A DNA stretch of 64,000 nt, from positions 62,001-126,000 of the forward strand of contig NZ_QLYY01000017.1 in NCBI RefSeq assembly GCF_003350295.1, in the 5' to 3' direction. Position 1 is the first letter of the stretch. Each line of letters opens with the position of its first letter. The notes below the pieces were generated by a model that saw only the letters and a list, made by a program, of their open reading frames with translations, did no database searches and had not been told where the DNA came from. The stretch is from Vibrio tetraodonis (lineage in GTDB: Bacteria > Pseudomonadota > Gammaproteobacteria > Enterobacterales > Vibrionaceae). A program made the translations under genes and the position numbers. Positions 55,771 to 64,000 of this stretch are shown piece after piece.

Positions 55771-56055
55771 TTAATCGTGGCCAGTATGGAACTGAAGTAC
55801 GGCTTTAGAAAGAGCCTGAGTGTCTAGGATTAACTCTCCCTTTGCCAGCGCATCACGCACTTTTTCGACTTTGACCATATCTACGTCGGCCAGTGACTGC
55901 ATTTCTGCCTGAGCTTGTTCAATGGCTGTTGCGTTGATGTCTAATTGAGGTTGAGCATTTGTCTTGGCTTTGTTTGACTCAAGCGCTTTTTTTGGCGCTT
56001 GATCTAAGCGGCTTTGGGTGACGTGTCCCCCAGAAACTTTGTCAATTTTCATCAA
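55771..56055 (-). CDS. flgM: anti-sigma-28 factor FlgM
   Basis: 94-residue protein that holds the flagellar sigma factor FliA/sigma-28 inactive until the hook is finished. The C-terminal half (VDMVKVEKVRDALAKGELILD) matches the sigma-binding region of FlgM. It lies 143 bases downstream of flgA on the same strand. Confidence 0.82.
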   Translation of the reverse strand: MMKIDKVSGGHVTQSRLDQAPKKALESNKAKTNAQPQLDINATAIEQAQAEMQSLADVDMVKVEKVRDALAKGELILDTQALSKAVLQFHTGHD

Positions 56056-56198
56056 TTGAATCCTTATTTGTCATGGTTACAGGTACACTGCGACCATAGT
56101 GCGTTGACAATTAAGCCTGATTGGTACTTTTTTATAACTACCTAAATCAGGACATTTGGCGATAAGAAAACTCAAAAAATGATAAGCCCAGCCCAAAA

Positions 56199-56996
56199 TT
56201 AAAACTGAGTTTCTACTTGGTTAAGTCCAACGACTACCGCTTTAATCAACTTTCCTGAAGAGATATTTTTGACTTCGATTTGCTGTCCTAGGGCTCCTTC
56301 CTCCTGCGCCAGCCCTTTTGTTGTTGCCATAAAGCCGTCTTTGGCAGCACTAATGATCACCTGATTGCCTTTTTCGACCAATGGCGGGGATTTTAATTGC
56401 CGAGAATCTAACACTTGTCCAGAGCGTATGCGCCGGAGCGTCATCTTACCTGACGCTTGTTCTATCTGAGTTAAAAAGTCTTGCTCTTTGGTCAGTGTTC
56501 GCCATTCAAGCTTTAAATCGTTCGCCGCGAGGGTTTGCTTGCGACCAATTCCTGTCTTGGTCACTACCACATAGAGGCCGAGTTCTGATTTGATGGTGAC
56601 ATTGATTCGCCAGTCAGCAGAATTTGATTGACAACTCACCGAGCGTTTAAGAGTGCCTACAGGGAGCGTTTTGCTATCTGAACCTTCAATAATGAGTGGC
56701 GCAGGGCATAGCGGTAAGTGATCCGCTGAGGCCGGTATTCGAATTTGATAGTTAACAGTGTGTTTACCCCACTGGCGAGTATGGGCTTGATTATTGACTT
56801 GGGTTTTGAAGTTCGCTTCAATTGCTTGATAAATGGCTTGGTAATTTAAGCTGTTTTCAGTCGCAGAAGCGCTATTAGATAACAGTGATAAACCTAGCCA
56901 AACAATTAATGATAGAGGGGAAACAATCCTATTTCCTCTGCTTTTTAACCCTTCCGTAATCCGGAAGTGGCACTTCCCTTCTTTTCTATAACTCAT
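56199..56996 (-). CDS. flgA: flagellar basal body P-ring formation protein FlgA
   Basis: 265-residue periplasmic chaperone for the P-ring. A hydrophobic signal segment (about 25-48, IVSPLSLIVWLGLSLLSNSASA) follows an unusually long N-terminal stretch, so the real start may be downstream or the leader is long. The C-terminal SAF-like domain has the RRIRSGQVLDSRQLK and GQQIEVKNISSGK motifs. It is divergent from flgB. Confidence 0.85.
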   Translation of the reverse strand: MSYRKEGKCHFRITEGLKSRGNRIVSPLSLIVWLGLSLLSNSASATENSLNYQAIYQAIEANFKTQVNNQAHTRQWGKHTVNYQIRIPASADHLPLCPAPLIIEGSDSKTLPVGTLKRSVSCQSNSADWRINVTIKSELGLYVVVTKTGIGRKQTLAANDLKLEWRTLTKEQDFLTQIEQASGKMTLRRIRSGQVLDSRQLKSPPLVEKGNQVIISAAKDGFMATTKGLAQEEGALGQQIEVKNISSGKLIKAVVVGLNQVETQF

Positions 56997-57018
56997 TGTT
57001 ATTTAATACTTATTTTTA

Positions 57019-57033
57019 TGGCATACATTTTGT
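57019..57033 (+). promoter_or_regulatory. candidate sigma-54 promoter for the flgB operon
   Basis: TGGCATACATTTTGT fits the sigma-54 -24/-12 pattern (TGGCAC-N5-TTGC) with the right spacing and two mismatches. It lies 43 bases before the flgB start, in the flgA-flgB intergenic region. Lateral flagellar genes in vibrios are sigma-54/LafK controlled, which would fit. Confidence 0.5.
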
Positions 57034-57075
57034 TTTAGTTAAGTCTATCTGAGCCGACAGCATAAGGAAACAGAC

Positions 57076-57432
57076 ATGGCTATTTCATTTGATAACGCGT
57101 TAGGTGTTCATCCTGACGCTCTGAACTTTCGAGTTCAGCGTACCAAAGTACTGGCCAGCAACCTAGCAAATGTTGATACGCCGGGATATCTCTCTCGGGA
57201 TCTTAGTTTTACGACAGTGATGGACAGCATGTCATCCACAAGTACAAAGAATCCCAAGTTATTGGTCTCTTCCATGTACTCAATCCCATACCAAAACAGC
57301 AAAAATGCTAACACGGTAGAGCTTGGCGTAGAGCAAGGCAAATTTGCTCAAAACAACATGGATTTTCAGACCAGCCTGACGTTTCTCAATATGAAATTCT
57401 CAGGGCTCGCAAAAGCGATAGAAGGACGCTAA
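57076..57432 (+). CDS. flgB: flagellar basal body rod protein FlgB
   Basis: 118-residue proximal rod protein, first gene of the operon flgBCDEFGHIJK. The LASNLANVDTPGYLSRDL motif (about 30-47) is the rod/hook family signature. The AAGGAAAC binding site fits the start. Confidence 0.94.
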   Translation: MAISFDNALGVHPDALNFRVQRTKVLASNLANVDTPGYLSRDLSFTTVMDSMSSTSTKNPKLLVSSMYSIPYQNSKNANTVELGVEQGKFAQNNMDFQTSLTFLNMKFSGLAKAIEGR

Positions 57433-57434
57433 TT

Positions 57435-57869
57435 ATGTCATTTACCGATATTTATTCGATTGCTGGATCGGCAATGAATGCTCAAACAGTGAGGTTGAAT
57501 ACGGTTGCCAGTAATCTCGCCAATGCCGATGCAGCCTCAGCGAACGCTGCGGATGCTTACAAAGCACTCAAACCTGTCTTCGCAACTGTCTATAACAAGA
57601 CTCAGCTTAGTACCAGTAAGGATGTGTACCCTAATGCGGAAGTACGCATTGTCGATGTTGTTCAGAGCTCAGGGCAAGCCGAGCAGCGTTTTGAACCAAC
57701 TAACCCATTAGCCAATGAGCAAGGGTATGTGTATTACCCAGATATTGATGTTGTCGCTGAGATGGCTGACATGATGTCGGCAACGCGCAGTTTCGAAACC
57801 AATGTTGAGGTTCTGACTAATGTGAAAAGTATGCAGCAAGGTCTGCTCAAACTAGGGCAGGGCCGCTGA
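57435..57869 (+). CDS. flgC: flagellar basal body rod protein FlgC
   Basis: 144-residue proximal rod protein with the ASNLANADAASAN signature near the N-terminus and the C-terminal EMADMMSATRSFETNVEVL motif that is conserved among rod proteins. It starts 2 bases after flgB. Confidence 0.94.
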   Translation: MSFTDIYSIAGSAMNAQTVRLNTVASNLANADAASANAADAYKALKPVFATVYNKTQLSTSKDVYPNAEVRIVDVVQSSGQAEQRFEPTNPLANEQGYVYYPDIDVVAEMADMMSATRSFETNVEVLTNVKSMQQGLLKLGQGR

Positions 57870-58549
57870 TGACAATTGCACCGAATAATGCGCTCGCTTT
57901 TGATACTCCAATAGGCAAACCGTCAGGTACCAATGGTATATCAGGAAATCCCAAGGACACCAACAGTGCGGCATCACTGGAGAATGAATTTATTAGTTTG
58001 ATGGTGGCGCAAATCCAAAATCAGGATCCTCTCAACCCGCTTGATGGGACGGAATATGTCGGTCAGTTAGCGCAATTTTCTCAAGTTCAAAGTACTGAGA
58101 ATATGGCGTCAATGATGAAAAACAACATGGTATTGCTCGATAATATGCAAGTTTTGTCTACCGCAGGCTTGGTTGGGCAAACCGTCTATGTTTCGTCCAA
58201 TGAGTTTGAATTGTCTGATGGCCAGCAGAGAGGAAAAATTGAGCTGCAACACCCATCAAGTCAGGTCAATTTGGTCATTACTGATGAATTTGGCCAAGTC
58301 ACTCCTCTCCCATTAGGAGCACGCCCCGCAGGAGATGTCGATTTCTCGATAGATCCAGACAAGCTGGGACTGAAACCCGGTAAATACACAGTCTCAGTCC
58401 AAGTTCAAGACGGTCAATCTAAACCGAATTTTTTGTTAGCTGGTGAGGTTGAGCAAGTGAGGATCCCCAGCTCTGGCGGTTCTGCTCAGGTCAATGTTCA
58501 CGGTGTTGGCAGTGTACCTTTCTATCAAATCACTCAATTTGGTGCTTAA
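57869..58549 (+). CDS. flgD: hook-capping protein FlgD
   Basis: 226-residue scaffold protein needed for hook assembly. The N-terminal FISLMVAQIQNQDPLNPLDG motif (about 41-60) is characteristic, followed by the FlgD Ig-like C-domain. Its start overlaps the flgC stop. Confidence 0.93.
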   Translation: MTIAPNNALAFDTPIGKPSGTNGISGNPKDTNSAASLENEFISLMVAQIQNQDPLNPLDGTEYVGQLAQFSQVQSTENMASMMKNNMVLLDNMQVLSTAGLVGQTVYVSSNEFELSDGQQRGKIELQHPSSQVNLVITDEFGQVTPLPLGARPAGDVDFSIDPDKLGLKPGKYTVSVQVQDGQSKPNFLLAGEVEQVRIPSSGGSAQVNVHGVGSVPFYQITQFGA

Positions 58550-58576
58550 CCAAAAAAGGAAATACAGAGGTTAATT

Positions 58577-59773
58577 ATGAGTTTTAATATTGCCCTAAGT
58601 GGCCTTGATGCGACAAATACCGAGCTGAACACCATCAGCCACAATATCGCTAACGCATCGACTTATGGATTTAAAGGTGCACGCACCGAGTTTGCTGCTG
58701 TCTACAATGGCATGCAACCAGGCGGCGTTGAAGTCGCAGCTATTTCGCAGAATTTTGATACAAATGGTTCGGTGACGAGCACTGGTCGAGCGATGGATTT
58801 AGCCATAAACGGTGGCGGTTTTTTTATCACCAAAGATAGTGCTGGCCAGACGCTTTATACACGTTCAGGGGTATTCAATACTGACAAAGACAACTATGTG
58901 ATGAGCAATACTGGCGCTAAGCTGCAAGGTTACAGTGTCGATGGCAACAACAACTTGCTCACGGGTGTAACAGGGGATATCAGGATCTCTACATCATCAC
59001 TGGCGGCGCAGGCGACTAACAAAATGGAGTTTGTCGCTAATTTTGATGCGACCAATGAGGCCATTGATACGAGTGCTATTGCTTTTGACTCTGAAAACAC
59101 CAACTCTTTTCACTCCTCCTATACCACTAAGGTATTTGATTCTCAGGGCAAGCCACATACGGTAACTCAGTATTTCACCAAAACCAGTGATAACTCATGG
59201 GAAGTTAATACCTTGGCAGATGGTAACAAGACACCGATATCATCGATTACTATGACATTTAACCCCGATGGTTCCTTAGTCTCACCGGTCAACGCCTACA
59301 ATGTCTCTTTCCCTGCTGCGGGCGCGAATCCTATCAATATCGATATCGACTTGTCGGGTAGCACGCAGTTTGGAACGGAGTTTAGCGTCAGTACCAATAA
59401 TCCCAATGGTTATACCTCAGGAGAGCTTGCCGGTGTGCGCGTTGAAGACAATGGCATGGTCTACGCAACCTACACCAATGGTCAATCACAGCTTCAAGGG
59501 CAATTAGTGCTGGCAGATTTTGCTAACCCTCAAGGGCTATCAAAACTCAGTGGTACGGCTTGGACTCAAAGCTTTAGCTCTGGCGCCCCTGTGATTGGTG
59601 TTCCCGGTGCTGGTACGCTGGGTGGTCTAACTTCAGGCTCTCTTGAGCAATCTAACGTTGATCTAACCAGTGAACTGGTGAATCTGATGACGGCGCAACG
59701 CAACTATCAAGCTAATGCAAAGACAATTTCGACCAATGACAAGCTAACCCAAGCGTTATTTAACGCAGTCTAA
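58577..59773 (+). CDS. flgE: flagellar hook protein FlgE
   Basis: 398-residue hook subunit with N-terminal ISHNIANASTYGFKGARTEF and C-terminal SNVDLTSELVNLMTAQRNYQANAKTISTNDKL signatures. It is somewhat shorter than typical polar hook proteins of about 430 residues, which fits a lateral hook. Confidence 0.94.
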   Translation: MSFNIALSGLDATNTELNTISHNIANASTYGFKGARTEFAAVYNGMQPGGVEVAAISQNFDTNGSVTSTGRAMDLAINGGGFFITKDSAGQTLYTRSGVFNTDKDNYVMSNTGAKLQGYSVDGNNNLLTGVTGDIRISTSSLAAQATNKMEFVANFDATNEAIDTSAIAFDSENTNSFHSSYTTKVFDSQGKPHTVTQYFTKTSDNSWEVNTLADGNKTPISSITMTFNPDGSLVSPVNAYNVSFPAAGANPINIDIDLSGSTQFGTEFSVSTNNPNGYTSGELAGVRVEDNGMVYATYTNGQSQLQGQLVLADFANPQGLSKLSGTAWTQSFSSGAPVIGVPGAGTLGGLTSGSLEQSNVDLTSELVNLMTAQRNYQANAKTISTNDKLTQALFNAV

Positions 59774-59784
59774 CGGAGTTTAAT

Positions 59785-60516
59785 ATGGACAGTTTGTTAT
59801 TTACTGCCACCTCAGGTGCGAGCCGGGTACTTAAAGCGCAACATGTTCGTTCAAACAACTTATCCAACGCAGATACGGCTGGCTTTCGCGCAGATATGGA
59901 ACGCGTAGCCAGTGTTCCCCTGCAAGGTTCAGGTTTCGATGGTCGTACTTTAGCCGTAACCAACTCTGCATCGACTCGATTTGACTCAGGTGATGTGATT
60001 AAAACCGGTCGAGCACTGGATGTCGCTGTGATGGGAGAGGGTTATTTGACTGTCCAAACAACACAAGGGCAAGAAGCGTACACTCGGGCTGGCAATATTA
60101 GGGTGGATCAAGATGGTGCATTAACCATTAACGGTTTTGCCGTGATTGGTGATGGTGGACCTTTACTACTCCCCGATTATCAAAAAGTTGAGATTAGCGA
60201 GCGTGGGCGTATTTCAGTCATCCCTCCTGGAGGCGGTGCTGAGCTTGAAGTTGGGACCTTGAAACTGGTTAATCCAGATACCGCTCTACTTGAAAAGCGC
60301 AGTGATAGCCTACTTCACAGCGTCGACGGCAATCCTTTTGCTCAAGACGAGACAGTACAAATTGCCTCTGAACATATTGAAGGTAGTAATGTATCTGCGA
60401 TTGATGAGTTGCTTAATGTTATGTCATTGACGCGTAACTTTGAAATGCAGGTACGCATGATGAAAACCGCCGAGACACTTGCTCAGGCTGGAAACAAACT
60501 AATATCACCGCGTTAG
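59785..60516 (+). CDS. flgF: flagellar basal body rod protein FlgF
   Basis: 243-residue distal rod protein with the RSNNLSNADTAGFRADM signature (about 27-43) and the C-terminal MSLTRNFEMQVRMMKTAE motif. It is 11 bases after flgE and resembles FlgG next door but is shorter. Confidence 0.93.
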   Translation: MDSLLFTATSGASRVLKAQHVRSNNLSNADTAGFRADMERVASVPLQGSGFDGRTLAVTNSASTRFDSGDVIKTGRALDVAVMGEGYLTVQTTQGQEAYTRAGNIRVDQDGALTINGFAVIGDGGPLLLPDYQKVEISERGRISVIPPGGGAELEVGTLKLVNPDTALLEKRSDSLLHSVDGNPFAQDETVQIASEHIEGSNVSAIDELLNVMSLTRNFEMQVRMMKTAETLAQAGNKLISPR

Positions 60517-60537
60517 CGGCAAGACAAGGAGTAGACA

Positions 60538-61323
60538 ATGCATTCAGCGTTATGGGTTAGTAAAACGGGCATGGCAGCGCAAGATACCAAAATGACTGCC
60601 ATTTCAAATAACCTAGCCAATGTAAATACGGTCGGCTTTAAGCGCGATCGCGTGGTATTTGAAGACTTATTTTATAGCATTCAGCGTCAACCAGGATCTC
60701 TTGTTGATCAAGTCAATCAATTGCCAACGGGGGTTCAACTTGGCAGCGGTGTCCGTGTGGTGGGAACACAAAAGGTCTTCACCCAGGGAAATACGCAAAA
60801 TACTAATCAAGAGCTAGATCTTGCTGTGATGGGTCAAGGTTTCTTTCAGATTGAAAATACAGACGGCCAAATCATGTACTCACGTAATGGCCAGTTTCAT
60901 GTCAATTCTGAAGGTTTGATGGTCAATAGCCAAGGTTTACCTCTAGAGCCTCAGATTCAGATCCCTGCAAATGCGCTATCTATTTCCGTTGGTGTGGACG
61001 GCACGGTATCGGCGACCACGACAGACAGCAATGATCCTGAAGATCTGGGTCAAATTACCTTGGCAAAATTTATCAACCCAGCAGGACTTGAAGCCATTGG
61101 TGGAAACTTGTTCCGAGAGACAGCTGCGAGTGGTCAAGCCGATGAGCTAACCGCGGGTGAAGATGGGGTTGGTCATATTAAGCAAGGGGCATTAGAAGGC
61201 GCTAATGTGCAGGTCGTCGAAGAGATGGTGGATATGATCACCACGCAGCGCGCCTATGAAATGAACGCCAAAGTTGTTTCTGCTGCTGACGATATGCTCA
61301 AGTTCGTTGCTCAGTCTTTGTAA
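60538..61323 (+). CDS. flgG: flagellar basal body rod protein FlgG
   Basis: 261-residue major distal rod protein. ISNNLANVNTVGFKRDRVVF and the C-terminal VVEEMVDMITTQRAYEMNAKVVSAADDML segment are the family marks; the length is the usual 260 or so. Confidence 0.95.
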   Translation: MHSALWVSKTGMAAQDTKMTAISNNLANVNTVGFKRDRVVFEDLFYSIQRQPGSLVDQVNQLPTGVQLGSGVRVVGTQKVFTQGNTQNTNQELDLAVMGQGFFQIENTDGQIMYSRNGQFHVNSEGLMVNSQGLPLEPQIQIPANALSISVGVDGTVSATTTDSNDPEDLGQITLAKFINPAGLEAIGGNLFRETAASGQADELTAGEDGVGHIKQGALEGANVQVVEEMVDMITTQRAYEMNAKVVSAADDMLKFVAQSL

Positions 61324-61353
61324 TGGATCATTGAAGAAAAAAAGGAACAAGGA

Positions 61354-62022
61354 ATGCAGGTATTTTTGAGACTCTTGCCGCTTGTCATCCTACTTGCCGG
61401 ATGTGCTGGTCGTCAGGAATTCACTCCTCCTAAACCCGATGAAGAGAAATATGCTCCTCCAGAGCTGGATTATTCCTTGCCTGCTGCAAGTAAGGGAAGT
61501 CTCTATCGTCATCAGTACACCATGACCTTGTTTCAAGACAGAAGGGCATATCGTGTTGGCGACATGCTCACTGTCTTACTGTTTGAAGAAACAGAATCAA
61601 GCAAGAAAGCTGATACAAAATATGGCAAGAGCTCCAGTGTTGGTTTTGCAGCACCTACGTTTGGTACTAAGACAATTGATGAGTTGGCGGCCAGCTTAGA
61701 CGCCGATCGCGGCTTTGATGGCAGTGCTTCAAGTTCTCAAGGCAATAAGCTTGAAGGAGCGATAACCGTAACCGTTCATGAAGTGTTGCCAAATGGTGTG
61801 CTGCGTATCAGTGGCGAAAAATGGATTCGTCTTAACCAAGGCGATGAGTTTATTCGCCTGACAGGGATGGTGCGTGTCGACGATATTAGCCGAAACAATC
61901 AGGTGTCTTCTGCTCGGATTGGTGATGCTCGCATTACCTATTCAGGGCGGGGAGCTTTATCAGATAGCAATGCCCCTGGATGGCTTAGCCAGTTCTTTAA
62001 CAGTCCATGGATGCCGTTGTAA
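61354..62022 (+). CDS. flgH: flagellar L-ring lipoprotein FlgH
   Basis: 222-residue outer membrane ring protein. The signal peptide ends in a lipobox LAGC with Cys at residue 17. The RVGDMLTVLLFEETESSKKADT and RISGEKWIRLNQGDEFIRLTGMVR segments are characteristic. Confidence 0.95.
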   Translation: MQVFLRLLPLVILLAGCAGRQEFTPPKPDEEKYAPPELDYSLPAASKGSLYRHQYTMTLFQDRRAYRVGDMLTVLLFEETESSKKADTKYGKSSSVGFAAPTFGTKTIDELAASLDADRGFDGSASSSQGNKLEGAITVTVHEVLPNGVLRISGEKWIRLNQGDEFIRLTGMVRVDDISRNNQVSSARIGDARITYSGRGALSDSNAPGWLSQFFNSPWMPL

Positions 62023-63182
62023 TGAAAAAAATTATGATTCGATGTATTAATCGCTTGAGTTTACTCAGCATGAGTATGACATTCTCAAGCACTCTAGTGG
62101 TTGCACTTTGGTGGGTGATGATCCCTGCACATGCTGAAGTGAAGATCCCAGTGATGGATTTGGTCGATATTCAGGGCGTTCGTCAAAATCAGCTCGTTGG
62201 CTACGGCCTGGTGGTGGGGCTTGATGGTCAAGGCGATCGCAACCAAGTTAAATTCACAGCTCAATCTATCACCAACATGTTACGTCAGTTTGGGGTCCAG
62301 ATTGATGATAATACCAACCCAAAGCTGCGTAATGTCGCCTCTGTCAGTGTGACTGCCACTGTTGAGCCAATGGCTGGGGTTGGACAAGCGCTCAATGTTG
62401 TGGTGTCGTCGATTGGTGATGCAAAAAGCTTACGCGGTGGAACTTTACTACTAACCCCACTGCGCGGTATCGATGGTGAGGTTTATGCAGTGGCGCAAGG
62501 CAACCTTGTAGTTGGAGGCGTGTCTGCAGAGGGAAACAGTGGCTCTAAAGTGGTAGTGAATACACCTACGTCAGGACGGATACCGGGCGGAGCAATCCTT
62601 GAGCGTGAAGTGCCAAGCGACTTTTCCGATAGCGATAATGTGGTTCTCAACCTAAGAAAACCAAGCTTTACCACAGCCAAGAATATTAGCCGAGAAATTA
62701 ATAATATCTTTGGCCCCGAAGTGGCGGTGGCCGAAAATAATGTTCGAGTCTCGGTCAAAGCGCCGAAAGATAGTCAACAGCGCGTGGTTATGATGTCGAT
62801 GCTGGAAGAAATCAGTGTCGCTCAGGGTCGTAAGCCTGCTCGGGTGGTATTTAATTCTCGCACTGGCACAGTCGTAATTGGCAAAAATGTCAAAGTTGGT
62901 GAAGCTGCTGTTAGCCATGGCAACTTGACCGTGACGGTTGCTGAGTCTCAGCAGGTAAGTCAGCCCAATGCCTTTGCTCAAGGAGAGACACAAGTTGTTG
63001 ATAATTCACAGCTAGATATCAAAGAAGAACGCGCGCAAATGGTGATTTGGCCACCTGGCACAGAGCTAAATACCATAGTCAATGCCGTGAACAGCTTGGG
63101 CGCTACGCCGACCGATCTTATGTCTATTCTACAGGCACTGCATGAAGCGGGTGCGTTAAACGCTGAATTAGTGGTGATTTAA
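62022..63182 (+). CDS. flgI: flagellar P-ring protein FlgI
   Basis: 386-residue periplasmic ring protein with a signal peptide ending near PAHA. NQLVGYGLVVGLDGQGDRNQ and the VNTPTSGRIPGGAILEREV stretch are typical. ATG 62022 overlaps the flgH stop and is chosen over a longer frame at 62007. Confidence 0.94.
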   Translation: MKKIMIRCINRLSLLSMSMTFSSTLVVALWWVMIPAHAEVKIPVMDLVDIQGVRQNQLVGYGLVVGLDGQGDRNQVKFTAQSITNMLRQFGVQIDDNTNPKLRNVASVSVTATVEPMAGVGQALNVVVSSIGDAKSLRGGTLLLTPLRGIDGEVYAVAQGNLVVGGVSAEGNSGSKVVVNTPTSGRIPGGAILEREVPSDFSDSDNVVLNLRKPSFTTAKNISREINNIFGPEVAVAENNVRVSVKAPKDSQQRVVMMSMLEEISVAQGRKPARVVFNSRTGTVVIGKNVKVGEAAVSHGNLTVTVAESQQVSQPNAFAQGETQVVDNSQLDIKEERAQMVIWPPGTELNTIVNAVNSLGATPTDLMSILQALHEAGALNAELVVI

Positions 63183-63191
63183 GGGGGAGTG

Positions 63192-63737
63192 ATGAAATTA
63201 GACGAATTAAGCCAAAAATCATCAGTGAGCTCTGTGCTTTATCACGATAACAGTGCCCTCGACCAGATAAAGCAAAACCCCCATTCCCAGCAAGCGTTAG
63301 AAAAAGTGGCTGGCCAATTTGAAGCCATGTTTTTGCAAATGGTGCTTCGCCAGATGCGTTCGAGTAGTGATGTACTGGCTGATGAAGACAGTCCTTTTTC
63401 TAGCCAACAGCAAGGTGTGTTTTGTGATATGTATGATGGCCAATTGGCGATAGAAATGGCAAAGAAACAAGGTTCTGGGATTGCAGATATGTTGGTAAAA
63501 CAGCTGAGTCCTTCTATGTCGGAAGTCGAATTTAAACTCTCGGCAGTTCAAGCACCAGCAAATGACAAAGTGCTAGGTTTGGAAGATAGGTCACAGCATA
63601 GACATCAATCAGACCCCCAGCCATCACAATCATTTCACTCTATTGGAGAGTCGGTCGCCTCAGTAAGACAAGTCTTGAGTGAAGCTAGTGTGACGACAGC
63701 ATTTGCTCAGCCACTCAATCGCATGGGAGAACTGTAA
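63192..63737 (+). CDS. flgJ: flagellar rod-binding protein FlgJ, without hydrolase domain
   Basis: 181-residue protein. Only the N-terminal rod-binding region is present: AGQFEAMFLQMVLRQMRSSSD (about 35-56) and the DMYDGQLAIEMAKKQGSGIADMLVKQL motif. The 150-200 residue glucosaminidase/muramidase domain of the E. coli and Salmonella protein is missing. GTG 63189 is an alternative start just before ATG 63192. A separate lytic transglycosylase at 54622-55302 could supply the missing activity. Confidence 0.88.
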   Translation: MKLDELSQKSSVSSVLYHDNSALDQIKQNPHSQQALEKVAGQFEAMFLQMVLRQMRSSSDVLADEDSPFSSQQQGVFCDMYDGQLAIEMAKKQGSGIADMLVKQLSPSMSEVEFKLSAVQAPANDKVLGLEDRSQHRHQSDPQPSQSFHSIGESVASVRQVLSEASVTTAFAQPLNRMGEL

Positions 63738-64000
63738 ATGAACTTGGTCAATATTGCCATGTCTGGTCTGAATTCCAATCGGGTAGCATTGGATGTTACA
63801 GCACAAAACGTCTCCAATATAAATACGCCCGGATACAGTCGCCAGCAAGCGCTGATGGCATCGGTAGCGGGTTCAAAGCATGATAATTTCAGTGCAGGTC
63901 AGGGAGTTGAAGTCACTAGTATTCGCCGTGTAACGGATGAGTTTCTTATCAAACAGACTTGGGCGACCCAAAGTCAGTCGGCTTATGCTTCCCGTTATAG
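63738..64000 (+). CDS. flgK: flagellar hook-associated protein FlgK, 5' part
   Basis: Starts 2 bases after the flgJ stop and runs off the window edge. The IAMSGLNSNRVALDVTAQNVSNINTPGYSRQ start is the FlgK/FlgE/FlgB-family N-terminal helix, and the position after flgJ identifies it as the first hook-filament junction protein. Confidence 0.9.
   Translation, partial: MNLVNIAMSGLNSNRVALDVTAQNVSNINTPGYSRQQALMASVAGSKHDNFSAGQGVEVTSIRRVTDEFLIKQTWATQSQSAYASRY

Noticed and set aside
1-64000. CRISPR array
   Set aside because: No regularly spaced direct repeats with unique spacers; the only tandem repeats are coding (RnfC, HsdS, precursor peptide).

Overview
The window looks like the chromosome of a Vibrio or close Vibrionaceae relative. 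The core gene order motY-rnt and gloA ... nth-rnfEGDCBA is the arrangement I know from vibrios (from memory), and gcvR, bcp, dapA and bamC fit the same group. No rRNA or tRNA genes were seen.

Layout. (1) 107-6604: a tight operon for the deazaflavin cofactor F420 (cofG, cofH, cofD, cofC, cofE), an F420:NADP oxidoreductase and a luciferase-like F420-dependent oxidoreductase. This is unusual for a vibrio. (2) 6680-13542: housekeeping genes bcp, gcvR, dapA, bamC, a NhaC-type antiporter, rnt, motY and gloA. (3) About 13670-47850: a roughly 34 kb mobile island inserted between gloA and the 3' end of nth. (4) 47853-54371: nth and the Rnf complex operon (rnfABCDGE, minus strand). (5) 54622-64000: a flagellar locus with a lytic transglycosylase, flgN, flgM and flgA on the minus strand and flgBCDEFGHIJK on the plus strand; the absence of cheV/cheR and a FlgJ without a hydrolase domain suggest a lateral-type system.

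The island starts with an AT-rich module of three tyrosine-recombinase-fold proteins plus a coiled-coil protein. It is followed by an Xre-controlled helicase module with two palindromic operators, an SH3-domain membrane protein, a T6SS VgrG carrying a class 3 lipase effector with two tandem immunity genes, a decayed cyclic-phosphate receiver gene, a type I restriction system with an embedded PrrC-like anticodon nuclease (a T4 prr-type locus), hipBA, two orphan Xre/ParS-type antitoxins, a QnrS-like pentapeptide protein, and a small peptide-modification cluster. The right end holds an IS3-family element flanked by remnants of a second pentapeptide gene and of a DUF4868 (KwaB-like) gene. The cargo mix of T6SS effector, anti-phage and resistance genes beside a multi-recombinase module resembles the gamma-mobile-trio islands of vibrios.

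The best candidate for an undescribed system is the cluster at 43351-45657: a 60-residue precursor-like peptide with two near-identical 19-residue repeats, a HExxH enzyme resembling the alpha-ketoglutarate-dependent peptide beta-hydroxylases, and an MFS exporter, bracketed by two pentapeptide-repeat genes (one intact and QnrS-like, one decayed). That arrangement raises the possibility of a modified peptide that acts on DNA topoisomerases; this is inference only.
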